Source of the DNA: Clostridiaceae bacterium
Lineage (GTDB): Bacteria > Bacillota > Clostridia > Lachnospirales > Lachnospiraceae
DNA length: 64,000 nt
Direction: 5' to 3'
Assembly (NCBI GenBank): GCA_902362725.1
Contig: CABIXM010000014.1
Coordinates: forward strand, 24,194-88,193
Under the pieces are notes generated by a model. That model did not search any database. It saw nothing but the letters and a program-made list of their open reading frames with translations, and was not told where the DNA came from. The first letter of the stretch is position 1; every line of letters begins with the position of its first letter. This document shows, piece by piece, positions 42,302 through 51,777 of the stretch. The translations under genes were made by a program, and so were the position numbers.

Positions 42302-43738
42302 ATGAAAAAGAGACAGTTACTGACAGCGGCTGTACTTTGCACAGCCTTTCTGGCGGGCGGCACCACTGCGCTGGCGGCGGACAACGCCACCATTCACACC
42401 GGCGTCTATGTGGACGGCATCGATATGTCCGGCATGACCAGGACGGAGGCACTGGACGCCCTGAACACCTACGTGGACGAGATGGGCGCGGAGACGCTGA
42501 CCCTGCACATCGGCGACAACGAGCTGACCCCGACCCTGGCAGAGCTGGGACTAACCAGTACCAACGAGGACGAGATCGTAGAGGAAGCCGTCATGCTTGG
42601 CAAGACTGGCAACATCATCAGGCGTTACAAGGATCGCAAGGATCTGGAGCATGAGAACATGAATTATCAGCTCACCTGGGCTCTGGACACCGAACTGGTG
42701 ACCGGGTATGTGAACAACCAGTGTAAGAAATTTGATCAGAAGGCCGTAGACGCAACTCTGAAGCGCGAGGGCGGATCTTTCGCAGTGGTGGACGGCCAGA
42801 TCGGTCTCGTACTGGACGCGGACAGCTCCATCACCACGATTACAGATTTTATTGAAAATGAGTGGGATCATACCGACGGTTCCCTGGATCTGCCGGTGGA
42901 GACCGATTATCCCAGAGGAACGGCGGAAGAGCTCAGCAAGGTGAAGGACGTGCTGGGTACCTTCACCACCAGCTACAGCACCTCCGGCGCGTCCCGCTGT
43001 AAGAACATTGCCACCGGAACCAGCCACATCAACGGCACGGTACTGTATCCGGGAGACACCTTCTCCGCCTATGAGGCAGTCAGCCCCTTCTCTGAGGCCA
43101 ACGGCTACGCCATGGCGGGATCTTACCTGAACGGCAAGGTGGTAGACAGCCTGGGCGGCGGTATCTGCCAGGTATCCACGACCTTGTACAACGCGGTTCT
43201 GCGGGCAGAGCTGGAAGTGGTAGAGCGTTCCAACCATTCCATGATCGTGACTTATGTGGAGCCGGCGGACGACGCGGCCATCGCGGGAACCTATAAGGAT
43301 CTGAAGTTCAAGAATACTCTGGACGCGCCGGTCTACATTGAGGGCGTGACCAGCGGCAAGCAGGTGACCTTCACCATCTACGGCCAGGAGACCCGCCCGG
43401 CCAACCGGACACTGAAATTCGAGAGCGTGACCTTAAGTACCACAGAGCCGGGCGTACAGATCGTCGCGGACGCAGGCCAGCCTATCGGCTATATCGTGCG
43501 TGAGAGCGCGCACAAGGGCGTGGTGGCGGAGCTCTACAAGCATGTCTATGTGGGCGGCAAGGAAGAGAGCGTCACCAAGGTCAACAAGAGTAACTACAAG
43601 GCGACGCCGCGGACGATCACCGTAGGCATCGCGGGCGATCCGGAACTTTCCAATGAGCTGCAGGCGGCCATCGCCACCCAGGACGAGGCTACCGTGAACG
43701 CCACCCTGGCGTCCTGCGTCGCGCGGATGCAGCAGTAA
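42302..43738 (+). CDS. Exported VanW family protein with G5-like domain
   Basis: 478 aa. Signal peptide 1-26 (LLTAAVLCTAFLAGGTTALAA). Peptidoglycan-binding YoaR-like repeat region to about 200. VanW domain at about 215-345 with YPGDTFSAYEAVSPFSEANGY, DSLGGGICQVSTTLYNAVLRA and SNHSMIVTYVEPADDAAI. G5-like region near the C-terminus. Located at the cell wall; role in vancomycin resistance is not implied, as VanW domains are general. Confidence 0.92.
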   Translation: MKKRQLLTAAVLCTAFLAGGTTALAADNATIHTGVYVDGIDMSGMTRTEALDALNTYVDEMGAETLTLHIGDNELTPTLAELGLTSTNEDEIVEEAVMLGKTGNIIRRYKDRKDLEHENMNYQLTWALDTELVTGYVNNQCKKFDQKAVDATLKREGGSFAVVDGQIGLVLDADSSITTITDFIENEWDHTDGSLDLPVETDYPRGTAEELSKVKDVLGTFTTSYSTSGASRCKNIATGTSHINGTVLYPGDTFSAYEAVSPFSEANGYAMAGSYLNGKVVDSLGGGICQVSTTLYNAVLRAELEVVERSNHSMIVTYVEPADDAAIAGTYKDLKFKNTLDAPVYIEGVTSGKQVTFTIYGQETRPANRTLKFESVTLSTTEPGVQIVADAGQPIGYIVRESAHKGVVAELYKHVYVGGKEESVTKVNKSNYKATPRTITVGIAGDPELSNELQAAIATQDEATVNATLASCVARMQQ

Positions 43739-43764
43739 AGGCGAACATAAAGGAGCGGACAGCG

Positions 43765-44751
43765 ATGAAGGTCGGAAAAGTTTCAGAGACGATTTTAAAA
43801 AGAAGTATTTTTAAACAGATACATACGAAGCGGGACGAGGTGCTTCTGGGTGCCGGCGTGGGCGAGGACTGCGCGGCCATGAAGCTGGCTCCCGGCGAGA
43901 TTTTTGTGATTTCCACCGATCCGATTACCGGAACGGTGAAGGATATCGGCACTCTGGCTATCCAGATTACCGCAAACGATCTGGCCAGCAGCGGCGCGGA
44001 GCCGGTGGGCGTCATGCTCACAGTGCTTCTGCCCGAGGAGATCGAGGAGGCCGACATTAAGCAGATGATGAGCGAAGTGGAAGCGGCCTGCGCCCGGTTC
44101 CATATCCAGGTCATGGGCGGCCACACCGAGGTCACCCGGGCAGTCAATCAGCCCATTATCAGCGTCACAGGCGTGGGCAAGGTGCAGGAGGGACAGCTGG
44201 TATCCACTGCAGGGGCGAAGCCCGGCCAGGATATCCTGGTGACTAAATGGATTGGCGTGGAGGGCACCTCTATCATTGCCAAAGAGAAGGAAGAGGAGCT
44301 CCGGAAACGTTTCCCAGCGGCGTTCGTGGAGACGGCCAAGGGCTTTGACCAATATATTTCCGTGGTAGAAGATTCGAAGATTGCGGTGAAGCACGGCGTC
44401 AGCGCCATGCACGACGTGACCGAGGGCGGTATCTACGGCGCGCTCTGGGAGGTGGCGGAGGCGTCCGGCGTCGGCCTGGAGATCGACCTGAAGGCCATTC
44501 CTATCCGTCAGGAGACCGTGGAGATCTGCGAGTGCTTCGAGCTGAATCCTTACTATCTGATTTCCAGCGGCTGCATGCTGATGGCGGCAGATCGTGGACA
44601 CGATCTGGTGCGGGAGCTTGAAAAGGCCGGTATTCCGGCGGCGGTCATCGGTAAAGCCACCGACGGCAAGGCCAGACGCATCGTAAACGGTGAGGACGAG
44701 AGCTTTCTGGAGCGTCCGAAGACAGACGAATTGTATAAAATATATGAGTAA
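43765..44751 (+). CDS. AIR synthase-related protein (HypE/PurM fold)
   Basis: 328 aa, ATP-dependent fold shared with PurM, HypE, ThiL and SelD. Motifs: GAGVGEDCAAM near 30, TDPITGTVKDIG near 52, NDLASSGAEPV near 72, MGGHTEVT near 118 and HDVTEGGIYGALWE near 215. No hydrogenase genes nearby, so a HypE role is not supported. Function unknown. Confidence 0.88.
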   Translation: MKVGKVSETILKRSIFKQIHTKRDEVLLGAGVGEDCAAMKLAPGEIFVISTDPITGTVKDIGTLAIQITANDLASSGAEPVGVMLTVLLPEEIEEADIKQMMSEVEAACARFHIQVMGGHTEVTRAVNQPIISVTGVGKVQEGQLVSTAGAKPGQDILVTKWIGVEGTSIIAKEKEEELRKRFPAAFVETAKGFDQYISVVEDSKIAVKHGVSAMHDVTEGGIYGALWEVAEASGVGLEIDLKAIPIRQETVEICECFELNPYYLISSGCMLMAADRGHDLVRELEKAGIPAAVIGKATDGKARRIVNGEDESFLERPKTDELYKIYE

Positions 44752-44783
44752 ATTATAAAAAACCTGACGGGAGGGCGAAAGCA

Positions 44784-45266
44784 ATGAGAGAAAAAATTTT
44801 GACATTCATTGAGAAAAACAGCCGCGTGGATTTGGCGGATCTGGCAGTGATGCTGGGAGTAGAGGAGGCGGCGGTCGCCAATGAGATCGCGGATATGGAA
44901 AAGGAAGGTATTATCTGCGGTTATCATACCCTGATTAACTGGGATAAGACCAGCGAGGAGAAGCTGACGGCCCTGGTGGAGGTCAAGGTTACGCCCCAGC
45001 GGGGATTCGGATTTGATAAGGTGGCGGAGCGCATCTACAATTACGCCGAGGTGGACAGCGTCTATCTGATTTCCGGCGGCTTCGACTTTATGGTCATGAT
45101 CGAAGGCAAGACCATGCGGGATGTGGCGCAGTTTGTATCTGATAAGTTGTCACCGCTGGATTCCGTTCTCAGCACTGCCACACATTTCATATTGAAAAAA
45201 TACAAAGACCATGGTTCAATTATGGCACATGAGAAAAAAGACGAAAGGATGCTGGTGACACCGTGA
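44784..45266 (+). CDS. Lrp/AsnC family regulator
   Basis: 160 aa. HTH at 1-50 (FIEKNSRVDLADLAVMLGVEE) and RAM effector domain at about 65-150 (VEVKVTPQRGFGFDKVAERI, YLISGGFDFMVMIEGKTMRDVA). Overlaps the aminotransferase start (GTGA), a standard partnership in Clostridia. Likely autoregulates and senses an amino acid. Confidence 0.93.
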   Translation: MREKILTFIEKNSRVDLADLAVMLGVEEAAVANEIADMEKEGIICGYHTLINWDKTSEEKLTALVEVKVTPQRGFGFDKVAERIYNYAEVDSVYLISGGFDFMVMIEGKTMRDVAQFVSDKLSPLDSVLSTATHFILKKYKDHGSIMAHEKKDERMLVTP

Positions 45267-46441
45267 GAAACCCATTATCAGACAAAGCAGTTTCAATTCC
45301 CTGGTCCGGCATCCGTAAGTTCTTTGATGTGGTAAATGAGATGCCCGACGCCATTTCCCTGGGCGTGGGCGAGCCGGACTTCGATACCCCCTGGCACATC
45401 CGCGACGAGGGTATCTATTCTCTGGAAAAAGGACGTACCTTTTATACCTCCAACGCAGGCTTAAAGGAGCTGCGGGAGGAAATCGTGCGCTATCTGGAGC
45501 GCCGCATTCACGTAAGCTATGATCCGCTCCGGGAGGTGCTGATTACCGTAGGCGGCAGCGAGGGCATCGACATGGCCTTCCGCGCCATGCTGAACCCGGG
45601 CGACGAGGTGCTGATTCCCCAGCCCAGCTACGTGTCCTATGAGCCCTGCTGTGTGCTGGCGGACGGTGTGCCCGTGATCATCGAGCTGAAGGAAGAAAAT
45701 GAGTTTCGTCTGACTGCCCGGGAGCTGCGGGACGCCATCACCGACAAGACCAAGATTCTGGTTCTGCCTTTCCCGAACAATCCCACCGGCGCGATTATGA
45801 CTCAGAAGGATCTGGAGGAAATCGCCGAGGTCATCATCGAGAAAGACATTTACGTGCTGTCTGATGAGATTTATTCCGAGCTCAGCTACGCGGGCGACCA
45901 TGTATCCATCACCAGTATTCCGGGCATGCGGGAGCGAACCGTGCTCATCAACGGCTTTTCCAAGGCTTACGCCATGACTGGCTGGCGTCTGGGTTATGCC
46001 TGCGGACCGGCGGAGATTCTCAGCCAGATGACGAAGCTTCATCAGTATGCCATCATGTGCGCGCCTACCAACAGCCAGTACGCGGCGGTGGAGGCCCTGA
46101 AAAACGGCGATGAAGACGTGGCGATGATGCGGGAGTCCTACGACCAGAGACGCCGTTTCCTGGTACATACTTTGCGGGAAATGGGACTTTCCTGCTTCGA
46201 GCCCTATGGCGCGTTCTATATCTTCCCCGGTATCCAGGAGTTTGGCATGACATCTGAGGAGTTCGCCACCCGGTTCCTGATGGAGGAGAAGGTGGCCGTG
46301 GTTCCGGGAACCGCTTTCGGCGCCTGCGGCGAGGGATTCCTTAGAATCTCCTACGCGTACTCTCTCGAAGATCTGAAAGAGGCCACCAGTCGTCTGGCGC
46401 GCTTTGTGGCGAAGCTTCGGGCAGAAAAGGGAGCAAAATAA
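45263..46441 (+). CDS. Class I/II PLP aminotransferase
   Basis: 392 aa. PLP lysine is in NGFSKAYAMTGWRLGY; Asp of the ring nitrogen in SDEIYSELSY; substrate carboxyl Arg in FLRISYAYSLEDL. Specificity among aspartate, aromatic or branched-chain amino acids cannot be set. GTG start, translationally coupled to the Lrp regulator. Confidence 0.93.
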   Translation: MRNPLSDKAVSIPWSGIRKFFDVVNEMPDAISLGVGEPDFDTPWHIRDEGIYSLEKGRTFYTSNAGLKELREEIVRYLERRIHVSYDPLREVLITVGGSEGIDMAFRAMLNPGDEVLIPQPSYVSYEPCCVLADGVPVIIELKEENEFRLTARELRDAITDKTKILVLPFPNNPTGAIMTQKDLEEIAEVIIEKDIYVLSDEIYSELSYAGDHVSITSIPGMRERTVLINGFSKAYAMTGWRLGYACGPAEILSQMTKLHQYAIMCAPTNSQYAAVEALKNGDEDVAMMRESYDQRRRFLVHTLREMGLSCFEPYGAFYIFPGIQEFGMTSEEFATRFLMEEKVAVVPGTAFGACGEGFLRISYAYSLEDLKEATSRLARFVAKLRAEKGAK

Positions 46442-46939
46442 ATGGCGTTCAACATCGTACTTTTAGAGCCGGAGATTCCGGCCAATACAGGCAACATCGG
46501 AAGAACCTGCGTGGCGACAGGCACGCGCCTGCACCTCATCGAGCCCCTGGGCTTCCGTCTGAGCGAAAAGGAGCTGAAGCGGGCCGGTATGGATTACTGG
46601 CCGCAGCTGGATGTGACAACTTATGTAAACTATGAGGATTTCCTGCGGAAGAATCCGGGCGCTCGGCCCTATATGGCGACCACCAAGGGACCGAAGGTCT
46701 ACACGGAGACGCAGTTTGAGCCGGACTGCTACATCATGTTCGGCAAGGAAAGCGCCGGAATCCCGGAGGAGATCCTGCTGGAAAATCAGGAAAGGGCCAT
46801 CCGTATCCCCATGCTGGGCGACACCAGATCCCTGAACCTGTCCAACTCCGTGGCTATCGTGCTCTATGAGGCCCTGCGCCAGAATGATTTTCCGGGGATG
46901 CGCCTGGAGGGGCACCTGACCAAATACAACTGGAAATAA
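46442..46939 (+). CDS. trmL: tRNA (cytidine/uridine-34-2'-O)-methyltransferase
   Basis: 165 aa SPOUT methyltransferase acting on tRNA-Leu wobble base. IPANTGNIGRTCVATGTRLHL, FGKESAGIPEEIL and SLNLSNSVAIVLYEALRQ (knot) are diagnostic. Starts directly after the aminotransferase stop. Confidence 0.95.
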   Translation: MAFNIVLLEPEIPANTGNIGRTCVATGTRLHLIEPLGFRLSEKELKRAGMDYWPQLDVTTYVNYEDFLRKNPGARPYMATTKGPKVYTETQFEPDCYIMFGKESAGIPEEILLENQERAIRIPMLGDTRSLNLSNSVAIVLYEALRQNDFPGMRLEGHLTKYNWK

Positions 46940-46963
46940 AGAGACTATAAAGGAACTGAATCC

Positions 46964-48232
46964 ATGAAACAGCATTCACGTCTTCTGAAAACCGCATATC
47001 GACTGGGCGGAGTTACCCTGGCGCTGGCGCTTGGGTTTACGTCCTATGCCGTGCCGGATCAGAGCGACGTGGATAACATTCAGAACGAGATTGATAAGAC
47101 CCAGGACGAGATCGATAAGACCCAGAGCGAGATCGATGCCACGAAGGACAAAAAGGACAAATTGCAGCAGGCCAAGTCTGAGATGGAGGACTACCTGAAG
47201 AAGCTGAATCAGCAGTATTCCAGCCTGGAAAGCCAGATTTCTGAGTTAAATAAGCAGATTGTGGACAAAAAGGCGGAGATTGAGCAGACGAAAGGAGAGC
47301 TGGAGGAGGCGAAAGCCACCGAGGATAAGCAGTATGCGGACATGAAGGCCCGCATTCAGTATATGTACGAGAATCCTCGGAGCTCCTTCATCGAGATTCT
47401 GCTGGAGTCCGGCGATTTCGCCAGCGCCCTGAACCGGGCCGATTACGCGGCGCGCATCAGCGCCTACGACCGGGATATGCTGGAGTCCTACGCGGCCCAT
47501 AAGGCCGAGATTCAGGAGCAGGAGGAAAAGCTGGAGGCGGAGAAAGAGGCCCTGGATGACATGCAGGCCTCCCTGACGAAAAAGCAGAGCGAGGTATCTT
47601 CTCTGGCCAGCAGTACTTCCGGCAAAATCAGCCGGCATGTGAACGATATCGCGGCGGCCCAGGCCGATCTGGACGGCAAGAGCAATACCCTGGCCAACCA
47701 GCAGGAGGTCCTGAAGCAGCTTATTGCCGAGAAGAAGAAAATCGAGGCCCAGATCGAGGCGGCTAAGGCGGCTGAGATCATTGGCTCCCTGGGCGACGTG
47801 ACCGGCGTGCGGACCACAGAGCTGGAATATGTACAGTATGGCGCGTACAGCGCCAGCGAGGACGAAGTAAAGGCTCTGGCGACGCTGATCTACTGCGAGG
47901 CAGGCAATCAGGGCGCAGAGGGCCAGCTGGCCGTGGGCGCGGTCGTCATGAACCGTATCCGGGATTCCCGTTTCGGACAGGGCGATATCATGAGCGTGAT
48001 CCGGGCTTCGGGTCAGTTCTCCCCCGTTACCTCGGGCCGTTTTGACCTGATGCTGACCGACGGCGCGGATTCCGTCACGGAATCCTGCTATAACGCTGCC
48101 CGCCGGGCCATCGCGGGCGAATCCAACGTGGGAAACAGGACCTTTTTCCGGACTTATGCCAACTATCCGTCCTTAAGCGGACTTGTGATTGGCGCACATA
48201 TTTTTTCCTATACTTGGAATTATTCAACCTGA
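46964..48232 (+). CDS. Exported coiled-coil cell wall hydrolase, SleB-like domain
   Basis: 422 aa. Signal peptide about 1-30, then PcsB-like coiled coils to about 255 (repeating IQNEIDKTQDEIDKTQSEID), and a C-terminal hydrolase_2 (SleB/CwlJ) domain from 295, with ALATLIYCEAGNQGAEGQLAVGAVVMNRI and FSPVTSGRFDLML. Catalytic Glu in YCEA. Probable role in septal wall or spore cortex remodelling, with the coiled coil controlling access. Confidence 0.92.
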   Translation: MKQHSRLLKTAYRLGGVTLALALGFTSYAVPDQSDVDNIQNEIDKTQDEIDKTQSEIDATKDKKDKLQQAKSEMEDYLKKLNQQYSSLESQISELNKQIVDKKAEIEQTKGELEEAKATEDKQYADMKARIQYMYENPRSSFIEILLESGDFASALNRADYAARISAYDRDMLESYAAHKAEIQEQEEKLEAEKEALDDMQASLTKKQSEVSSLASSTSGKISRHVNDIAAAQADLDGKSNTLANQQEVLKQLIAEKKKIEAQIEAAKAAEIIGSLGDVTGVRTTELEYVQYGAYSASEDEVKALATLIYCEAGNQGAEGQLAVGAVVMNRIRDSRFGQGDIMSVIRASGQFSPVTSGRFDLMLTDGADSVTESCYNAARRAIAGESNVGNRTFFRTYANYPSLSGLVIGAHIFSYTWNYST

Positions 48233-48237
48233 CAAAG

Positions 48238-48280
48238 AAGTCGGTGTACAGAAGAAAGTTTTTCTGTGCAGCGACTTTTT
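48238..48280 (+). terminator. Terminator after cell wall hydrolase
   Basis: AAGTCGGTGTACAGAA pairs with TTCTGTGCAGCGACTT (imperfect) followed by TTT. Confidence 0.85.
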
Positions 48281-48305
48281 ACGTAAAAAATAAAATAATC
48301 ATACA

Positions 48306-48341
48306 TAACCTATTGACAAAGTAGGTTAAAGAGCGTATGAT
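48306..48341 (+). promoter_or_regulatory. ABC transporter promoter with palindrome around -35
   Basis: TTGACA (48313-48318), 17 bases, TATGAT (48336-48341). Inverted repeat TAACCTA (48306-48312) / TAGGTTA (48322-48328) brackets the -35 box, a good repressor site. Confidence 0.75.
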
Positions 48342-48384
48342 TGCAACATCAAAACAACGTGAACAATCAAAAAGGAGGATTATT

Positions 48385-49392
48385 ATGAGAAATTTGAAAT
48401 GGCTGAAGAAATCAACCGCATTACTGCTGACCATTGCACTGGCAGGAAGCCTGGCAGCATGCGGAAGCAAGGCAGACGAGACTCCGGCGGCAGAGACCAC
48501 ACAGGAGACTGAGGCAGCTGCAGAGGCGACCACGGAAGACGCAGCAGAGGCAGAAGAGCCGGTGGCGGCAGAGATCGACAAGGATGCATTTGACGCGCTT
48601 CTGGCAGACGGCATCGTAGCAGACGACGCTGACATTGCGGCAAGCAAGTGGGCTACGGCAGTAAAGGAAGCTGGCGTGCTCCGTGTAGGCGGAACCAGAA
48701 CCTCTTTCCTGTTCAGTCAGCTGGATGAGACAGACAACGGCATCCGCGGCTTTGACGCAGGACTGTATCAGCTGCTTGCACGTTACATCCTGGGCGATGA
48801 GAGCAAGTATGAGCTGACACAGGTAGATTCCAGTACCCGTGAGTCCGTTCTGACCAGTGACCAGGTAGACGCAGTATTCGCTACTTATTCCATCACAGAC
48901 GCACGTAAGGAAGTCATTTCCTTCGCCGGCCCCTACTACACATCCAAGCAGGCTGTCCTGGTAAAGGCAGGCAACACGGATATCACTGGAGTAGAAGACC
49001 TGGCTGGCAAGATTGTAGCGACACAGTCCGGTTCCACAGGCCCGGATATCCTGGCTGAGTACGCGCCGGAAGCTACCGTTCAGGAGTTTGCCAACGACCA
49101 GGAAGCACGTACCGCTCTGGAGCAGGGCCGTGTAGACGCCTATGTAACAGACTACACTCTGCTTCTGAACGCTATTGTGAAGAACCCGGGCGCTTACGAA
49201 ATCGCAGGCGACACCTTCGGGCCGGAGGACAACTACGGTATCGGACTTCCGCTTGATTCTGACGGCGTAGCATTTGTAAACGACTTCCTGAAGAAGATCG
49301 AAGACAATGGAACCTGGGCAGAGCTGTGGAAGATCAGCCTGGGCGACCGCACCGGCATCGAGACCGTACCGGAAGCTCCGGCGATCGAGTAA
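48385..49392 (+). CDS. Amino acid ABC transporter substrate-binding lipoprotein
   Basis: 335 aa. Lipoprotein signal with lipobox LAAC near residue 22, then an acidic Ala/Glu/Thr-rich spacer (25-60) and the SBP_bac_3 fold. GVLRVGGTRTSFLFSQ and AVFATYSITDARKEVISFAGPYYTSKQA resemble glutamate-binding GluB types. Start at 48385 has GGAGG; the ATG at 48337 lies inside the -10 box and cannot be used. Confidence 0.92.
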   Translation: MRNLKWLKKSTALLLTIALAGSLAACGSKADETPAAETTQETEAAAEATTEDAAEAEEPVAAEIDKDAFDALLADGIVADDADIAASKWATAVKEAGVLRVGGTRTSFLFSQLDETDNGIRGFDAGLYQLLARYILGDESKYELTQVDSSTRESVLTSDQVDAVFATYSITDARKEVISFAGPYYTSKQAVLVKAGNTDITGVEDLAGKIVATQSGSTGPDILAEYAPEATVQEFANDQEARTALEQGRVDAYVTDYTLLLNAIVKNPGAYEIAGDTFGPEDNYGIGLPLDSDGVAFVNDFLKKIEDNGTWAELWKISLGDRTGIETVPEAPAIE

Positions 49393-49408
49393 CCCGAACC
49401 GAAGCGTG

Positions 49409-49435
49409 GTAACTGGTCAGGTGTGGAACAGTTAC
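49409..49435 (+). repeat. 27-nt stem-loop repeat, copy B
   Basis: GTAACTG / CAGTTAC arms. Near copy of 23629-23655 and related in its arms to 55522-55575. Just ahead of the terminator. Confidence 0.6.
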
Positions 49436-49456
49436 AAATAGAAAGACAGGGAGAAG

Positions 49457-49484
49457 GACCTTCAGTAGTTCTGAAGGTCTTTTT
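49457..49484 (+). terminator. Intra-operon attenuator between binding protein and permease
   Basis: GACCTTCAG-TAGTT-CTGAAGGTC then T5. Lies within the operon, so part of the transcripts should stop here and give more binding protein than channel. Confidence 0.8.
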
Positions 49485-49501
49485 CCGCAGGAGGAATCCA
49501 T

Positions 49502-50161
49502 ATGGGTATTCAGGAACTTCTTTCCCAATACGGAGACAAATATATACAGGCATTGTTCGTCACCTGGAAGCTGACGGCAGTGTCCTTTGTGCTTGCATTT
49601 CTGATAGGTATTCTCATTACCATCATGCGGGTATGTCCCGTGAAGCCGCTGCGATGGGTCGGAGACTTCTATGTGCAGATCTTCCGGAACATCCCGGGCG
49701 CGACTTTGCTTATCATGCTGGTCTACGCGCTGCCCTATCTGAATGTGGTGCTTTCCTATTACGTCTGTGTGCTGACGGCCACATCCCTGCTTCCGGCGGC
49801 GTTCTGCTCCGAGTATCTGATGGCCGGTATGAATACAGTGAGTATCGGACAGATCGAGGCGGCGCGGGCCCTGGGCATGTCCTTTGGCAAGATTCTGAAA
49901 AATGTAGTCATTCCCCAGGCTCTTCGTTCCAGTGTGCTTCCCATGACCAATCTTCTGGTGGCGACCATGCTGACGACAGCGCTGGCTTCCCAGGTGCCCA
50001 TGAACCCCACGGATCTGACCGGTCTGGTCTCCCATATCAATACCAGAGCCGTGGGCGGCGTGACGGCTTTCCTGATTTCCGCGGTGCTGTACTGCGCGAC
50101 GGCGGTGGTGATCGGACAGATTGGAAACCTGATTGACAGGAAAGTGAGGGTTTTGCGATGA
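49502..50161 (+). CDS. Amino acid ABC transporter permease 1
   Basis: 219 aa HisM/GluC-like, five TM segments, BPD_transp EAA loop in GQIEAARALGMSFGKILKNVVIPQALR. SD AGGAGG-like. Overlaps permease 2 (ATGA). Confidence 0.93.
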   Translation: MGIQELLSQYGDKYIQALFVTWKLTAVSFVLAFLIGILITIMRVCPVKPLRWVGDFYVQIFRNIPGATLLIMLVYALPYLNVVLSYYVCVLTATSLLPAAFCSEYLMAGMNTVSIGQIEAARALGMSFGKILKNVVIPQALRSSVLPMTNLLVATMLTTALASQVPMNPTDLTGLVSHINTRAVGGVTAFLISAVLYCATAVVIGQIGNLIDRKVRVLR

Positions 50162-50967
50162 ACAATGGACAGATATCCATACGGGATGCGCTCTACGAGG
50201 CGCCGGGACCGAAGACCCGCAGAGGAATTATGGCGGGAACTGTGGTGGTGCTCCTGCTTCTGGCGGTGCTGATCTACGGCGTCATTCATCAGTTCGCCAT
50301 CAATGGACAGCTGGACGCCAGATACTGGTCCTTTTTCACCCGGTATACCACCTGGCGGTTTATTGGAAATGGTCTTGCAGGTACGCTGACGGCTGCGTTG
50401 ACGGCAGGTGTGATCACATTTTTCGCAGGCCTCCTGCTGATGCTTGGCAGAATCAGCGGCGTCAAACCGCTGGAATGGCTCTGCACCGCGCTCATTGAGT
50501 TCAGCCGCGGCGTGCCGACCCTTCTGTTTATCTATTTCTTCTTTCTGGTGGTGCCTCAGTTTGGCATTAAGCTTCCACCTCTGTGTAAGATAGCGGTCCC
50601 GGTGGCCATCTCCGCGGCGGGCGTGGTGGCGGAGGTTCTGCGCTCCGGCGTCAACGCGGTGCCGAAGGGACAGACGGAAGCGGCGGTGTCCCTGGGTATG
50701 CGAAAGAACAGTGTCTTCTTCAAGATCGTATTTCCACAGGCCCTGCGCTATGTGATTCCGGCATTGATTTCCGAGGTGGTCATCGTGCTGAAGGATACCA
50801 CCTTCGCCTATGTGGTAAACTATGCGGACCTGATGCAGAACGCGAAGGTGCTGATCAGCAACTATGACGCACTGCTTTCGGTCTATCTGGTGATTGCAAT
50901 TATCTATATTTTGATCAATTATATATTAAATAGAATCTCTGTGGCCATTGCCAGAAGGAGAAAATAA
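50158..50967 (+). CDS. Amino acid ABC transporter permease 2
   Basis: 269 aa with five to six TM segments; EAA loop GQTEAAVSLGMRKNSVFFKIVFPQALRY (first 20 residues conserved). A 40-residue N-terminal extension precedes TM1. Together with permease 1 it forms a GluCD-like heterodimer. Confidence 0.92.
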   Translation: MNNGQISIRDALYEAPGPKTRRGIMAGTVVVLLLLAVLIYGVIHQFAINGQLDARYWSFFTRYTTWRFIGNGLAGTLTAALTAGVITFFAGLLLMLGRISGVKPLEWLCTALIEFSRGVPTLLFIYFFFLVVPQFGIKLPPLCKIAVPVAISAAGVVAEVLRSGVNAVPKGQTEAAVSLGMRKNSVFFKIVFPQALRYVIPALISEVVIVLKDTTFAYVVNYADLMQNAKVLISNYDALLSVYLVIAIIYILINYILNRISVAIARRRK

Positions 50968-50970
50968 ACT

Positions 50971-51735
50971 ATGGAAGAAAACAGAACTACAGCGAATGAA
51001 GTGCCGGTTATCGAACTGCGTCATGTAGATAAGCATTTCGGAGAACTGCATGTATTAAAGGATATCAATTTATCCGTAAAAAAGGGCGAGGTTGTCGTGG
51101 TCATCGGACCGTCCGGTTCCGGTAAATCCACCCTGTGCCGGACGATCAACCGACTGGAGACCATTGACTCCGGAGAAATCCTCATCGACGGAACCAAGAT
51201 GCCTGAGGAGGGTCGGAGGCTGGCCGAGCTCCGTTCCCAGATTGGCATGGTATTCCAATCTTTCAACCTGTTTGCCCACAAGACCATTCTGGACAATGTG
51301 ACCATCGCGCCCATAGACGTACTGCACAAGCCGAGGAAGGAGGCCCGGGAGGAAGCCATGGAGCTTCTGAAAAGGGTAGGCGTGGATAATCAGGCCGCCA
51401 AAGTACCGGCCCAGCTTTCCGGCGGCCAGCAGCAGCGTGTGGCCATCGCCCGTGCCCTGGCCATGCACCCGAAGGCCATTCTCTTCGACGAGCCCACCAG
51501 CGCCCTGGATCCGGAGATGATCGGCGAGGTGCTGGATGTCATGACGAAACTTGCGAAGGATGGTATGACCATGGTCATCGTCACCCATGAGATGAATTTC
51601 GCCAGACGGGTGGCTGATCGGGTCATCTTCATGGATGGCGGCAGCATCATCGAGGAGGGCGCGCCGGAGGACTTCTTCGAGCATCCGCAGACCAGGCGGG
51701 CCCAGGATTTCCTGAATTCAGTGAAAGCCCATTAA
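50971..51735 (+). CDS. Amino acid ABC transporter ATP-binding protein (GlnQ type)
   Basis: 254 aa. Walker [11 protein letters not shown]-loop [13 protein letters not shown], signature [15 protein letters not shown], Walker [14 protein letters not shown]-loop VTHEM. Typical polar amino acid importer ATPase; three bases after permease 2. Confidence 0.95.
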   Translation: MEENRTTANEVPVIELRHVDKHFGELHVLKDINLSVKKGEVVVVIGPSGSGKSTLCRTINRLETIDSGEILIDGTKMPEEGRRLAELRSQIGMVFQSFNLFAHKTILDNVTIAPIDVLHKPRKEAREEAMELLKRVGVDNQAAKVPAQLSGGQQQRVAIARALAMHPKAILFDEPTSALDPEMIGEVLDVMTKLAKDGMTMVIVTHEMNFARRVADRVIFMDGGSIIEEGAPEDFFEHPQTRRAQDFLNSVKAH

Positions 51736-51777
51736 GGATCCGGTTACGGACAGAAATACGGAAAAGAGGAACTACAC

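Noticed and set aside
43765..44751. Hydrogenase maturation protein HypE
   Set aside because: Shares the fold, but lacks the HypE C-terminal Cys motif and any hydrogenase neighbours.
48337..48384. Longer N-terminus for the substrate-binding lipoprotein
   Set aside because: ATG 48337 is within the -10 box, and the lipobox needs the start at 48385.
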